DNA of 64,000 bases from Clostridium niameyense (GTDB lineage: Bacteria; Bacillota; Clostridia; Clostridiales; Clostridiaceae): assembly GCF_001243045.1 (NCBI RefSeq), contig NZ_LN849007.1:1268989-1332988 (forward strand). The letters run 5' to 3'. The notes under the pieces are model-generated. The model searched no databases and was not told the DNA's origin. It saw only the letters and a list, made by a program, of their open reading frames with translations. Positions within the stretch are counted from its first letter, which is position 1, and each line of letters starts with the position of its first letter. A program made the translations under genes and the position numbers. Below, piece by piece: positions 1 to 10,879 of this stretch.

Positions 1-972
1 AAAGCAGTATATAGCTTATTAGTAGGTTCTACTTTATTAATATTTTTAAACTTGTATTCAATTTTAATAAATTCTTTTGAAATTTATAGTGTTAATTCTT
101 TTGTAGATCCTATTTGGGTATTAGCTTTTCAATTTATTGGACTTTCTTCGTTGTATGATATTGATAATAAATATGAAAATATAAATATGAATTCTAAGAT
201 ATTTTATATACTAAAAAATCTTAGTTCTATACTACCTTATGGATGTATTGTATTGTTACTAATAGTAAAACTACTAAGAACAAATAAAATAGACTTTTTA
301 ACAATTGGGTTTATGATGACTGTAGTTATAGTTATAATACGACAAATAATAACTATTATGGAAAATAAACGACTATTACAACTTTTATATAAATCTTATG
401 AAGAGCTTGAAAACAAACAAAAAGTTTTAGAAAAAAAACAAGAAAGTTTAGAAAAATTAAATTTAGAAAATGAAAAACAAGCTAATACTGACTATTTAAC
501 AGGACTTCCTAATAGGCGTTTTTTAACACAGAAGGGTATAAAGATATTACAAACATGTAAAAAAGAAAACAAAAATTTTAGCATATTTATATTAGATATA
601 GATGACTTTAAAGTTGTGAATGATACTTATGGCCATGACTTTGGTGATAAAGCCTTAAAACTTACTGCAAAAATTGCAAAAGAAGTTTTAAAAGATCAAT
701 TAATTGGACGTATAGGTGGAGAAGAGTTTGCTGGATTTATTGTAGCAGATAAAGATAAAGCAATGGAAGTTTTAGAAAATTTAAGAGAAGAAATATCAAA
801 AAATGAAATTAAATATAATAAAAATATTAATATAAAAATTACAGTAAGTATAGGATTTTCTATGAATGTATTCAATAAAGATAAAAGTATAAATACTATT
901 ATATTAAGAGCGGATGAGGCTTTATATAAATGTAAAAAGCAGGGGAAGAATTGCGTGGCATTTAAAAAATAA
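1..972 (+). CDS. membrane diguanylate cyclase (GGDEF), N-terminus outside window
   Basis: The reading frame is open from the first base, so the N-terminus lies upstream; 323 residues are visible. About four hydrophobic segments fill visible residues 2-120, a charged coiled coil follows (about 131-160), then a GGDEF domain (about 163-320) beginning DYLTGLPNR with the signature RIGGEEF at about 237-243. The family makes cyclic di-GMP from two GTP at the inner membrane face. The GGEEF variant is catalytically competent. The RxxD inhibitory site expected five residues before the signature is absent (LKDQ there), so product inhibition through that site is unlikely. No EAL domain follows. The sensory ligand cannot be read from the membrane part. 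Confidence 0.9.
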   Translation, partial: KAVYSLLVGSTLLIFLNLYSILINSFEIYSVNSFVDPIWVLAFQFIGLSSLYDIDNKYENINMNSKIFYILKNLSSILPYGCIVLLLIVKLLRTNKIDFLTIGFMMTVVIVIIRQIITIMENKRLLQLLYKSYEELENKQKVLEKKQESLEKLNLENEKQANTDYLTGLPNRRFLTQKGIKILQTCKKENKNFSIFILDIDDFKVVNDTYGHDFGDKALKLTAKIAKEVLKDQLIGRIGGEEFAGFIVADKDKAMEVLENLREEISKNEIKYNKNINIKITVSIGFSMNVFNKDKSINTIILRADEALYKCKKQGKNCVAFKK

Positions 973-977
973 ACATG

Positions 978-1006
978 TTGCTTTTACTTTAGGTTTTTAA
1001 TATAAT
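978..1006 (+). promoter_or_regulatory. sigma-A promoter for the purine permease
   Basis: TTGCTT (978-983) and a perfect TATAAT (1001-1006) are separated by 17 bases, just after the cyclase stop codon. Transcription would begin near 1013. The short leader (under 60 bases) leaves no room for a purine riboswitch. Confidence 0.6.
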
Positions 1007-1069
1007 ATACAATGTGTCAATATTATGGCATGGGAGGGTGAGGGATAAAGAGAAAAGGATGAAGGAGAG

Positions 1070-2371
1070 TTGAATACAAAGTTTAACAAATTATTTAATC
1101 TTAATGACCATAATGCTACATTTAAAGGAGAAATGCTAGCAGGATTAACCTCATTTTTTGCAATTGTTTATATAATTGCTGTAAACTCATCAATACTATC
1201 TGATGCAGGTCTACCATTAGAAGGGGCAATAATTGCCACAGTTCTATCATCTTTTGTGGGATGTCTATTAGTTGGATTTACTAGTAATGCACCACTTATT
1301 TTAGTTCCGGGAATGGGAGTAAACGCACTTTTTTCCTATACTATTGTAGGTGCTATGGGACTTTCATGGAAACAAGCTCTAGCTGCGGTTTTTGTATCAG
1401 GTATCATGTTTTCCGTAGTAGCTTTTACAAAGCTTTCAAAGATTCTTACTGAATCCATTCCAACTTCATTAAAAGAAGCTATAACTGTAGGAATAGGTAT
1501 ATTAATTACTTTTATAGGGTTACAGAAAAGTGGAATTGTAGTAGGAAGCAACTCAACTTTTGTAGCATTGGGACAATTTAATAATCCATTAGTGTATGTA
1601 ACATTTATTAATTTAATTATTACTGTAGTGTTATTTATACGAAATGTACCAGGTAATTTTTTAATAAGTATGATAACAGGAACATTTATATCTTATTTTT
1701 TTGGGCTTGTAGATGTTTCAAAGCTAAGTTTTTCAAATTTTTCATTAGCTGGTTATGGTGAGGTTTTCTTAAAAATGGATTTTAGTGCTATTACCTCTAT
1801 TGTTTTTTGGGTAGCAGTGTTTTCACTGACTTTAGTTTTAGTATTTGAAAACTTAGGTTTACTTCATGGACATATAAATGTTATGTTAAAAGAGCCTAAA
1901 AAATTTAAAACTTCCTTTAGAGGGTGTTCAATATCAGCAATTACTTGTGGATTATTTGGAACAAGTCCAACAGTAGCTACTATTGAAACAGCAGCAGGTA
2001 TAACAGCAGGAGGAAAAACTGGACTTACATCTATTGTTACAGGACTTTTATTTTTATTAGCATTATTTTTACTTCCTCTTATAAAGATTATACCTAATAG
2101 TGCCATCTCACCTATACTAATAGTTATTGGAGGATTAATGATTAAAAATACATTAAATATTAATTTTAATGATTTTTCGGAAGGATTCCCAGCTTTTTTA
2201 ACTATAGTTATGATACCATTAACATTTAGTATTGTAGACGGTATGGCTTTTGGATTTATTGCTTATCCAATTGTAAAATTAGCTAATAAAAAATATAAAG
2301 AAGTATCTCTTGCAATGTACATAATTTCAATAATATTTTTACTAAATTTTATATTGCATGCATTAGGGTAA
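1070..2371 (+). CDS. NCS2 family purine (hypoxanthine/guanine) permease, AzgA/PbuG type
   Basis: This 433-residue polytopic protein matches the AzgA/PbuG branch of the NCS2 permeases: N-terminal FNLNDHNATFKGEMLAGLTSF, the LVPGMGVNALFSYT segment and, in the second half, GTSPTVATIETAAGITAGGKTGL, which forms the substrate site in this family. These proteins import hypoxanthine, guanine or adenine with protons for purine salvage. A TTG start at 1070 is used because GGAGAG lies directly upstream and no ATG precedes the conserved N-terminus. It is a single gene with its own promoter and a terminator at 2457. Exact purine preference cannot be read from sequence. Confidence 0.88.
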   Translation: MNTKFNKLFNLNDHNATFKGEMLAGLTSFFAIVYIIAVNSSILSDAGLPLEGAIIATVLSSFVGCLLVGFTSNAPLILVPGMGVNALFSYTIVGAMGLSWKQALAAVFVSGIMFSVVAFTKLSKILTESIPTSLKEAITVGIGILITFIGLQKSGIVVGSNSTFVALGQFNNPLVYVTFINLIITVVLFIRNVPGNFLISMITGTFISYFFGLVDVSKLSFSNFSLAGYGEVFLKMDFSAITSIVFWVAVFSLTLVLVFENLGLLHGHINVMLKEPKKFKTSFRGCSISAITCGLFGTSPTVATIETAAGITAGGKTGLTSIVTGLLFLLALFLLPLIKIIPNSAISPILIVIGGLMIKNTLNINFNDFSEGFPAFLTIVMIPLTFSIVDGMAFGFIAYPIVKLANKKYKEVSLAMYIISIIFLLNFILHALG

Positions 2372-2456
2372 TAAAAATATTATAACAATATATGAAAAAT
2401 ATATTGTAATTTTATAAAGATTAATGTAAAATAATTTAATGTGATTTTGAATAAAT

Positions 2457-2482
2457 AGTCAGCAGAAATGCTGGCTTTTTTA
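2457..2482 (+). terminator. rho-independent terminator after the purine permease
   Basis: An 8-bp stem with a GAAA loop (AGTCAGCA / TGCTGGCT) is followed by a run of T. Confidence 0.85.
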
Positions 2483-2532
2483 GAATAAATAAAACTTAAA
2501 ATATAATATAAAAAAGAGAGGAATGGGGCAAT

Positions 2533-3891
2533 ATGGAAAAAAGAGAAGAGGTGACTTTAAAAAAAGGATTAGGACTTATATCAACTACTGCTATAGTTGT
2601 TGGTAATGTTATGGGATCAGGTATTCTTTTATTAGTAGCTTCTTTATCTACAGCCTGTAGTTCAGGATCTGCGATATTAGGATGGATTATAAGTGGAATA
2701 GGAGCTATTTGTATGGGATTATCTTTTGCTAATCTAGGGGAGAAAATTCCTAAAACAGGTGGTCCTTATGAATACACAAAACAAGCATTTGGAGAATTTA
2801 CTGGATTTATAAATGCATGGCTTTTTTGGAATTCCTATTGGATTGCTATCATAGCATCTTTAGTATCAGCTACAGCGTATTTAGCTGGATTTATACCTAT
2901 TTTAAATGAGAATAGGTTAGCAGCATTTATATTTACTAGTGCTGTATTATGGATTTTTACTTATATAAATATAAAAGGCATAGAAGAAGCCGCAACTTTC
3001 CAAACTATATTAACTGCTACGGTTATATTATTATCTATAATATTTGTTTTTGTGACAAGTTCAAAATTTCAAATTAAAAACGTAACTCCACTTTTTCATA
3101 AGGGAGATGGTTTAACTTCTGTAAGCACTGCTGTTTCTATAACTCTATGGGCATTTTCTGGATTTGAGGCAGCTACAGTTTCAGCAGGAGAAGTTAAAAA
3201 TGCTAAGAGAAATGTAAAAATTGCTACTATATTGGGCATTAGTATAAGCATCATATTATATTTAACTTTAAGCTTTTCTACTATGGGAGCTATAAAGCCT
3301 CAAGATTTATCTAAAGTAGATGGTAATTATGTAGCTGTATTAGCTCCTTATTTTGGACGTAAATTTGCTTATGTAGTTATTATAACAGAAGTTTTGAGTA
3401 TATTAGGTACTGCTTTTGCAACTATTTTAACTACAGCTAGAATGTCTTATATAGCAGCTAAAGATAATATATTTCCTAAAGTGTTTGAAAAGATTAATCC
3501 TAAATACAAAACACCTTCTGCATCACTTATAATTGCTGCGATTTTAGGAAATATATTATTAGCAGCAAACTACACTAAGAGTTTGTCACAGTTATTCACC
3601 TTTATGATACTATTATCTAATCTTTCTTGTTTGCCTATATATGCTTGTACCGCTTTAGCAGATATAAAGCTTTGGAAAAAAGATAATAAAAACTATAGTA
3701 AAAAATCATTAATAAAATACTCTATAGTTCCTGTTTTAGCTTTTATTTATTCTGTATGGGCAATATATGGTTCAGGATTAGAAAGTAGTATATATTGTCT
3801 GGTTTTAGTAGTTTCAGGTTTGCCTATATATTTTTATAAAAAAAGAAAATCATTAAAAGTTGAAAAATTTCAAGAGATAGATAGTTATTAA
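2533..3891 (+). CDS. APC superfamily amino-acid permease/antiporter
   Basis: A 452-residue protein with about 12 membrane segments. The first helix carries the broken-helix motif GNVMGSGIL typical of APC transporters, and the third region GGPYEYTKQAFGEFTGFINAW is typical of the basic amino-acid/polyamine antiporters (AdiC, PotE, CadB and relatives). WAFSGFEAATVSAGEV in helix 6 is the substrate-gating segment. Function is amino-acid uptake or exchange in the cytoplasmic membrane; arginine, lysine or polyamine substrates are possible but not provable here. The start ATG at 2533 is preceded by GAGAGG. A convergent terminator follows at 3903. Confidence 0.85.
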   Translation: MEKREEVTLKKGLGLISTTAIVVGNVMGSGILLLVASLSTACSSGSAILGWIISGIGAICMGLSFANLGEKIPKTGGPYEYTKQAFGEFTGFINAWLFWNSYWIAIIASLVSATAYLAGFIPILNENRLAAFIFTSAVLWIFTYINIKGIEEAATFQTILTATVILLSIIFVFVTSSKFQIKNVTPLFHKGDGLTSVSTAVSITLWAFSGFEAATVSAGEVKNAKRNVKIATILGISISIILYLTLSFSTMGAIKPQDLSKVDGNYVAVLAPYFGRKFAYVVIITEVLSILGTAFATILTTARMSYIAAKDNIFPKVFEKINPKYKTPSASLIIAAILGNILLAANYTKSLSQLFTFMILLSNLSCLPIYACTALADIKLWKKDNKNYSKKSLIKYSIVPVLAFIYSVWAIYGSGLESSIYCLVLVVSGLPIYFYKKRKSLKVEKFQEIDSY

Positions 3892-3902
3892 AATTCTTGT
3901 GA

Positions 3903-3937
3903 AAAATAAACCTTTTTAAATAAGGTTTATTTTTTTA
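3903..3937. terminator. bidirectional terminator between permease and trmO
   Basis: The arms AAAATAAACCT and AGGTTTATTTT flank a short loop, with T runs readable in both directions; it sits between two converging genes. Confidence 0.8.
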
Positions 3938-4342
3938 TTATGGATTTAATTTTTTACTATAAGGTTTTATATCTAATATAGGAGTACCATGTAACATGTC
4001 CACTCCCTGTATTATTACCTTATTTCCAGTAACCTTTAATAGTTTTACTATAGATAATCCTATAGCATTAGGTCTTCTTGGAGATCTTGTTGAAAATACC
4101 CCTTTTTTTTCTTTACTCCAAGGGGTATGAGTTATAAGGCTATAATCTTTTGATTTGTTAAAATAGAATAAGACTATTATGTGAGACAATTTATCTAAAC
4201 CTTTTAATCCATCTACATATTCTTGATTTATTTCAATTATAGCTTTTTTATCATTAGCATAAATACTCTGAGGTGGAATTTCTTCTATTTTTTCAAAAGG
4301 TGATTTTATATATCCAATGGGATTAAAGTTAATATTCGTCAT
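3938..4342 (-). CDS. trmO: TrmO/TsaA-like tRNA m6t6A37 methyltransferase
   Basis: This 134-residue protein is a full-length UPF0066 (TsaA) domain: N-terminal PIGYIKSPF, central LSHIIVLFYF and the SAM-binding block STRSPRRPNAIGLS. E. coli TrmO adds an N6-methyl group to t6A at position 37 of threonine tRNAs using SAM. The clostridial single-domain form lacks the C-terminal extension of the E. coli enzyme, as is common in Firmicutes. It is transcribed alone, convergent with the permease. The name follows family membership; the exact methylation target is inferred. Confidence 0.8.
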   Translation of the reverse strand: MTNINFNPIGYIKSPFEKIEEIPPQSIYANDKKAIIEINQEYVDGLKGLDKLSHIIVLFYFNKSKDYSLITHTPWSKEKKGVFSTRSPRRPNAIGLSIVKLLKVTGNKVIIQGVDMLHGTPILDIKPYSKKLNP

Positions 4343-4497
4343 ATAAATTCTCCTTAATATATATAGTTTTATGAAATTATTACGATTAATATAAAATAAG
4401 GGTATAGCTGTAAAAAATGAAGTGTATTAACAACTACATTATAATAGTATACCATAAAGAAAGAGTTAATGTTAATTCTAAAGTAAGGGGGATTCTT

Positions 4498-6207
4498 ATG
4501 AAAAGTACTAAAAAATTAAGTCAAAAGCTTATAAGTTGTTTTTTAGCCATTGCGATTTTAATAGGATTAGCAGGTTTTTTATCTTTAACTAAACTAAGAA
4601 GAGTTAACGAAAATAGCGAATCTATGTATCACACCTTAGAGGGTATTAAGATTTTAGAAAATTTAAAAGACAACTTCTTTGAAATAAGGGGAGATTTACT
4701 TGGTCTAGTTCACGAAAAAAACCAAGATAAGGAATCTTATTATTTAAATAATATTGATAAAATAATAAAGGATTCAGATAAAACATTAAAAAGTTATGGG
4801 GATAAACTTACAACATATTTTCCAGGTGAAAAGGAAGCTCATGAAAATTTAAAAACCAACTATATTCAATATAAAGAATATATAACTAAAATGGTAATAG
4901 CCTGTAAAAAGAAAGACTACGCCGAAGCTGATAGACAGGGACAGTTATCTTATCAATGTAGACAAAATATGATTAAATCTTTAAATAAAATAATAATCAT
5001 TAACACTAAACATGCTAAGGATCTAAAAGCTAATAATATAACTGTGTATGGCAATTCTAGATCAATTGTATCAGTTATTTCTATAATTGGATTTGCATTT
5101 GCAATTTTATTAGGAACTTTTATTACAAGGGATATAAAAAATCCTCTTTCAAAAATGGAGTCGTTTGCAGATGAACTAGCAAAGTATAATTTAACCAGTA
5201 ATTTAGAAATTAATAGACAAGATGAGTTTGGCTCTACAGCTAAGTCTCTTAAAAGTGTTCAGAATAATATGAAAGAATTAGTGGAAATTATAATGGGTAA
5301 ATCCTCTGAACTTAGTGCATCTAGTGAAGAACTTTCAGCAACTATTGAAGAAATGACTGCAAAATTTGATGAAATAGATAGTTCTTCAAATAAAATATCA
5401 AAAGAGTTAGAAGAAACAAGCGCTTCAACTGAAGAAATTTCTGCATCAGTTGAAGAAGTAAACTCAAGTATAGAGGAACTTTCTGTTAAAGCAACAGAAG
5501 GAAGCGAAAATTCATCAAAAATTAAAGTAAAGGCTAATGATGCTGAAAAACTTAGTATTGAATCCAAAGGAGCTACACAAAATCTATATAAAACAAAAGA
5601 AAAGGACATATTAAAAGCTATTGAGGATGGTAAAGTAGTTGTAGAAATAAAAGTTATGGCAGAAGCTATAGCTAACATATCAGAGCAAACTAATCTTCTT
5701 GCATTAAACGCAGCAATAGAAGCTGCTAGAGCAGGGGAATATGGTAAAGGATTTGCTGTAGTTGCAGAAGAAATCAGAAAACTTGCAGAACAATCCAAAG
5801 GTACAGTAGACACAATACAAAATACTGTAGCAAAAGTTCAAAGTGCCTTTACAAACTTATCAGATAATTCAAAGGAAGTTTTAAATTTTATTGATGATAC
5901 AATAATGAAGGATTATGAAGCTTTCTTAAATACCAGTGAAAGCTATGGAAAAGATGCTAATTTCTTAAGTAGTATGTCAGAAGATATTGCAGCAATGACT
6001 GAAGAGTTAAATGCTACAATTAATCAGGTAAGTGATGCAGTTCAAAATGTAGCTGAGGGATCTCAAAGATCTAATGAAAATACATCTCAGATATTGGATG
6101 GGATAAATGAAGCTACAGAAGGAATGACTGAAATATCTAAAACTGCACAAAATCAAGCAGAACTTGCGCAAATTCTTAATGAAATGGTAGGTAAGTTTAA
6201 AATATAA
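4498..6207 (+). CDS. methyl-accepting chemotaxis protein
   Basis: A 569-residue chemoreceptor. TM1 is at about 10-30, a four-helix-bundle ligand domain at about 31-185, TM2 at about 188-208, then HAMP (to about 265) and a cytoplasmic signalling helix pair with the highly conserved hairpin tip [18 protein letters not shown] at about 395-412. It would control CheA kinase and hence flagellar rotation. An in-frame ATG exists at 4417, but the start at 4498 is preferred: AAGGGGGATT lies just ahead and the protein then begins with a basic stretch followed by TM1. Glutamate-rich repeats around 270-350 are the methylation helices. The ligand is unknown. Confidence 0.92.
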   Translation: MKSTKKLSQKLISCFLAIAILIGLAGFLSLTKLRRVNENSESMYHTLEGIKILENLKDNFFEIRGDLLGLVHEKNQDKESYYLNNIDKIIKDSDKTLKSYGDKLTTYFPGEKEAHENLKTNYIQYKEYITKMVIACKKKDYAEADRQGQLSYQCRQNMIKSLNKIIIINTKHAKDLKANNITVYGNSRSIVSVISIIGFAFAILLGTFITRDIKNPLSKMESFADELAKYNLTSNLEINRQDEFGSTAKSLKSVQNNMKELVEIIMGKSSELSASSEELSATIEEMTAKFDEIDSSSNKISKELEETSASTEEISASVEEVNSSIEELSVKATEGSENSSKIKVKANDAEKLSIESKGATQNLYKTKEKDILKAIEDGKVVVEIKVMAEAIANISEQTNLLALNAAIEAARAGEYGKGFAVVAEEIRKLAEQSKGTVDTIQNTVAKVQSAFTNLSDNSKEVLNFIDDTIMKDYEAFLNTSESYGKDANFLSSMSEDIAAMTEELNATINQVSDAVQNVAEGSQRSNENTSQILDGINEATEGMTEISKTAQNQAELAQILNEMVGKFKI

Positions 6208-6213
6208 AATATG

Positions 6214-6248
6214 AAAAGTACATTAGCATTAAGCTAATGTACTTTTTT
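6214..6248 (+). terminator. terminator of the chemoreceptor gene
   Basis: The stem AAAAGTACATTAGC / GCTAATGTACTTTT runs into a T tract. Confidence 0.9.
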
Positions 6249-6360
6249 ATTATAAATTGTTATTTTTTAATAAAGCAAAATATAAGTAATATATTTGTTG
6301 TTTTTTTAGTAAATTAATATTATGGATTACAAATAATTTTTATAGGAGAATTAAAAATTT

Positions 6361-7326
6361 ATGGATTTACCTGTTTATTTAAATAAATTTTTAATACAAG
6401 ACTTATATTCAATTTTAATAAATGGCTATTTGGAAAGTACAAGTTTTAAATATACTATAGATAAAACAGATACTTTAAAATTGCAAAAATCCACTAAAAA
6501 TCAATATACTAAAGATGATACATATTCTAAAAAAAGAAATAGATATCATTGTAATGCAAATAATTTTTGTACCAAAGATAAAGAAAAGAATATAATAAGG
6601 GGAGATTGTTTCTTAAATGAATGGGATCATTTAGGAATGTTCAATGATCAAAATAGTAACACTAGAGAATTAAGTATTACAAAACTATATACAACTTTTT
6701 ATCTTTTCTGTAATTTAAGAAATATGATGATGGGGAAAAATATGATAAAAGAAATAAATAATGAAGATATAAAAAATAACAGTATATGCTATGGTGAGTA
6801 TGTTCAGTTTACAGCTAATATAAACAATTCCTCACTTCCATCACAAATAAATACTTTAATAAATACTATAGAATGCTATGATGTGGAAAAGCTAAATAGC
6901 TTAATAGAAAAAAAGGATATAGCTAAAAATAGTTCTTTTAATAATTATAATACAATGATTCAACAATTAAAGAATTTAGGAAAATGCTTAGATAGTAATA
7001 CTATAGATATGATAGCAAATTTTGAAGAGTGTAATGGAGTTTTATGTGTTAATAAAAATAATTTTTTAGAAAATAATATTAATATGTATGATATCAGTGA
7101 TTGTAATTGCACAGTTTTAGGAAAAGTAATAAAAGTAATAGATAAAGAAGATAGAATAGATTTATTAAGAAAAACTTGTTTGACTGAATATTATAATAGA
7201 TTTTTAAAATCAATAAAACCTTATTTGAATATTTTAAATGAAAGTAAGATTATATTGTTAGAAGATATTATAACAGAAATAAATGGACCTTCCATTCAAG
7301 TAATACCTATTGCTATATATGTTTAA
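6361..7326 (+). CDS. uncharacterised protein, DUF6414-like
   Basis: A 321-residue soluble protein that I cannot assign a function. The opening PVYLNKFLIQDLYSILINGYLES and the later GEYVQFTANI block with SLPSQINTLIN resemble the DUF6414 family (a YLD-type N-terminus and a GDYVE core), found in Firmicutes without known function; this is recall, not a search. No signal peptide or membrane segment is visible. Codon use is as AT-rich as the surroundings. It has its own RBS (TAGGAG) and terminator (7416). The next 400 bases hold a decayed gene, so this is a locally unstable spot. Confidence 0.5.
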   Translation: MDLPVYLNKFLIQDLYSILINGYLESTSFKYTIDKTDTLKLQKSTKNQYTKDDTYSKKRNRYHCNANNFCTKDKEKNIIRGDCFLNEWDHLGMFNDQNSNTRELSITKLYTTFYLFCNLRNMMMGKNMIKEINNEDIKNNSICYGEYVQFTANINNSSLPSQINTLINTIECYDVEKLNSLIEKKDIAKNSSFNNYNTMIQQLKNLGKCLDSNTIDMIANFEECNGVLCVNKNNFLENNINMYDISDCNCTVLGKVIKVIDKEDRIDLLRKTCLTEYYNRFLKSIKPYLNILNESKIILLEDIITEINGPSIQVIPIAIYV

Positions 7327-7415
7327 AATTGTAATCCAAAGTAAAAAAATTATATTGTAATGGATTAATTTATTAGTTAAATAATCATATAATGAAAATA
7401 TTAATTATAGATTAT

Positions 7416-7460
7416 ATTAATTAAATTAGAAGATTCATTCTAATTTAATTAATAATTTTT
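7416..7460 (+). terminator. terminator after the DUF6414-like gene
   Basis: A perfect 16-bp stem (7416-7431 with 7438-7453) has a 6-base loop and is followed by a T run. Confidence 0.75.
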
Positions 7461-7540
7461 TGGACAATCCTAAAATATGTTTTATAAATAAATCATTTAA
7501 TGAGGAAAAGTTAAATTTTTATGTACTATAATAAGGAGAT

Positions 7541-7841
7541 ATGAAAATGCATAGTAGTAGTAAAATAAATCTTTTATTAAATGAAGAAGAAAATTTTAGT
7601 GTGAATTTATAGATTTTGATTTTATAAGAGGAGTTTAAAATAAATATTAAATTCGATAATTGCAAAGATGAGCAATTTATTTCAGGTAAATTTAGAATCT
7701 ATTATACTAGAAGTAAAAATATCTGATAAAATAGATTTTGAGAAAGATATTGAAATTGAGGAATACATAAGTAGAAAACTCTATAAAAAAGTGTTTACAA
7801 TATATTACTTAATATTCTTTAAATTAAACCAATATCAATAA
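7541..7841 (+). pseudogene. decayed small gene (remnant)
   Basis: AAGGAG (7533-7538) precedes an ATG at 7541, but the frame stops after 23 codons (7612). Beyond it, coding-like stretches continue in other frames: one without a start from about 7650 (KFDNCKDEQFISGKF...) that stops at a TGA near 7728, then the frame from the ATG at 7668 running to a TAA at 7839-7841 (57 codons, ending FFKLNQYQ). A good RBS feeding a broken series of frames suggests a gene inactivated by at least one frameshift and one stop. The family is not recognised; a set of tiny genuine ORFs is the alternative. Confidence 0.4.
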
Positions 7842-7880
7842 TTTTAAAAAATAAAAAATCTACAATAAGGGATGTAATAT

Positions 7881-8120
7881 ATGGCATATATTTATATATT
7901 AGAATGCAGTGATGGTACTCTTTATACAGGATGGACAACAAATTTACAAAGAAGAGTTGAAACTCATAATAAAGGAAAAGGAGCAAAATATACCCGTTGT
8001 AGAGTACCAGTTAAATTAAAATATTTTGAAGAATTTAAAACTAATAGGGAAGCTATGAAAAGAGAATATGCTATAAAGAAATTATCTAGAAAAGATAAAT
8101 TAACTTTAATAAATAAATAA
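7881..8120 (+). CDS. GIY-YIG domain protein, UPF0213 (YhbQ/YazA) family
   Basis: A 79-residue stand-alone GIY-YIG nuclease-fold domain: [17 protein letters not shown] supplies the two tyrosine motifs, RRVETHNKG follows, and the conserved glutamate lies in [15 protein letters not shown]. Members are putative DNA-structure nucleases or repair proteins; E. coli YhbQ is the best known relative. Full length for this minimal family. RBS AAGGGATG precedes the ATG. It converges on the ABC-F gene through a shared terminator. Confidence 0.85.
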   Translation: MAYIYILECSDGTLYTGWTTNLQRRVETHNKGKGAKYTRCRVPVKLKYFEEFKTNREAMKREYAIKKLSRKDKLTLINK

Positions 8121-8143
8121 AGCGAGAAAATCTCGCTTTATTT
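8114..8143. terminator. bidirectional terminator
   Basis: AATAAAGCGAGA / TCTCGCTTTATT with a short A loop lies between converging genes. Confidence 0.85.
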
Positions 8144-8146
8144 ATC

Positions 8147-9742
<1,596 letters not shown>

Positions 9743-9905
9743 TTATAATTTTATATTCTGCGCCATTATATCATAAATTAACACATTTAAAAAGAATTTA
9801 TTTTTATGTCATTGTTACTTTTTTTATTATAAAACTATTAAAAGGTTATGATATAATGTTAATAATATACTTGAAGTGAATATTTTGATAAGAGAGGTGT
9901 ATTTT

Positions 9906-10802
9906 ATGAATAGTGATATATTATTAGAATCGGGCACAGGAGAAGTAGAAATATTAGAGTTTAGTATAAATAATAAGTACTATGCTATTAATGTAATAAA
10001 GGTTAGGGAAGTCATAGAAATAGACAATTTAACAAGAGTGCCACAATGTCATGATGCTATAGATGGATTAATATTATGTAGAAATGAAATCTTACCATTA
10101 ATTGACTTGAACTATATTATAAATAATAAACGAGATGAGACGAGAAAATTTAAGACTATAATTTGTGAATTTAATAGAGTAAAAGTAGCTTTTAAGATTG
10201 ACAAAGTTATAGGTATACATAGAATAAAGTGGACTGAAATATTAAAACCTGATGATATATCTGCAAATTCTTTAGTTATAGGAAATATTATTTTGAATAA
10301 AAAAATAATATTATTATTAGATTTTGAAAAAATCGTGACAGACATAAATCCAAGTACTGGTATTAATGAAAATAAAATTGTAGAAGTAGATTATAAAGAT
10401 AGATCTAATATAAAAGTAATATTAGCAGAAGATTCAGCTTTAATAAGAACTTTGCTTAACGATACCCTTATGAAAGCAGGTTTTAAGAATTTAAAATTAT
10501 TTGATAATGGTAAACAAGCATTAGATTATTTATATAAGTTAGTAGATAAAAAGAAGGAAAACTTTAAAGAAGATGTTCAAATACTTATAACTGATATTGA
10601 AATGCCTCAAATGGATGGACATACTCTTACAAGAAAAATAAAAGAACATCCATTTTTAAGAAATCTTCCAGTTATAATATTTTCATCACTAATTACAGAT
10701 GATTTAAAACATAAGGGAGATTCTGTAGGAGCAGATGCACAACTTAGTAAACCGGATATAGGCAATTTAGTTAATTTAATAGATGAATATGTAGAAAAAT
10801 AG
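9906..10802 (+). CDS. cheV: CheV-type chemotaxis coupling protein (CheW + receiver)
   Basis: A 298-residue fusion: a CheW-like domain (about 15-150) with VREVIEI and VPQCHDAIDGLILCRNEILPLID, then a response-regulator receiver domain (about 168-296) with acidic pair AEDS, phospho-acceptor in ITDIEMPQMDG, and conserved SKPD lysine. CheV links receptors to CheA and can be phosphorylated for adaptation. A GTG at 9876 is in frame, but GAGAGG at 9892 sits correctly for the ATG at 9906, which I use. No other che genes are close; together with the chemoreceptor at 4498 it implies a chemotaxis system encoded elsewhere. Confidence 0.88.
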   Translation: MNSDILLESGTGEVEILEFSINNKYYAINVIKVREVIEIDNLTRVPQCHDAIDGLILCRNEILPLIDLNYIINNKRDETRKFKTIICEFNRVKVAFKIDKVIGIHRIKWTEILKPDDISANSLVIGNIILNKKIILLLDFEKIVTDINPSTGINENKIVEVDYKDRSNIKVILAEDSALIRTLLNDTLMKAGFKNLKLFDNGKQALDYLYKLVDKKKENFKEDVQILITDIEMPQMDGHTLTRKIKEHPFLRNLPVIIFSSLITDDLKHKGDSVGADAQLSKPDIGNLVNLIDEYVEK

Positions 10803-10879
10803 TATTAATGTTTGTATATAATATAGGATTATATGCTATATTATTAATATAGAGCACACAAAAGATAGGAAGGTGTACA

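Noticed and set aside
972-1069. Purine riboswitch before the purine permease
   Set aside because: The leader is too short and lacks the conserved aptamer loops.
4417-4497. Upstream extension of the chemoreceptor
   Set aside because: No RBS at 4417; the ATG at 4498 has AAGGGGG and starts directly before the first membrane helix.
5259-5813. 184-codon antisense frame inside the chemoreceptor gene
   Set aside because: Shadow of the heptad-rich coding strand; no RBS and Ser-rich antisense composition.
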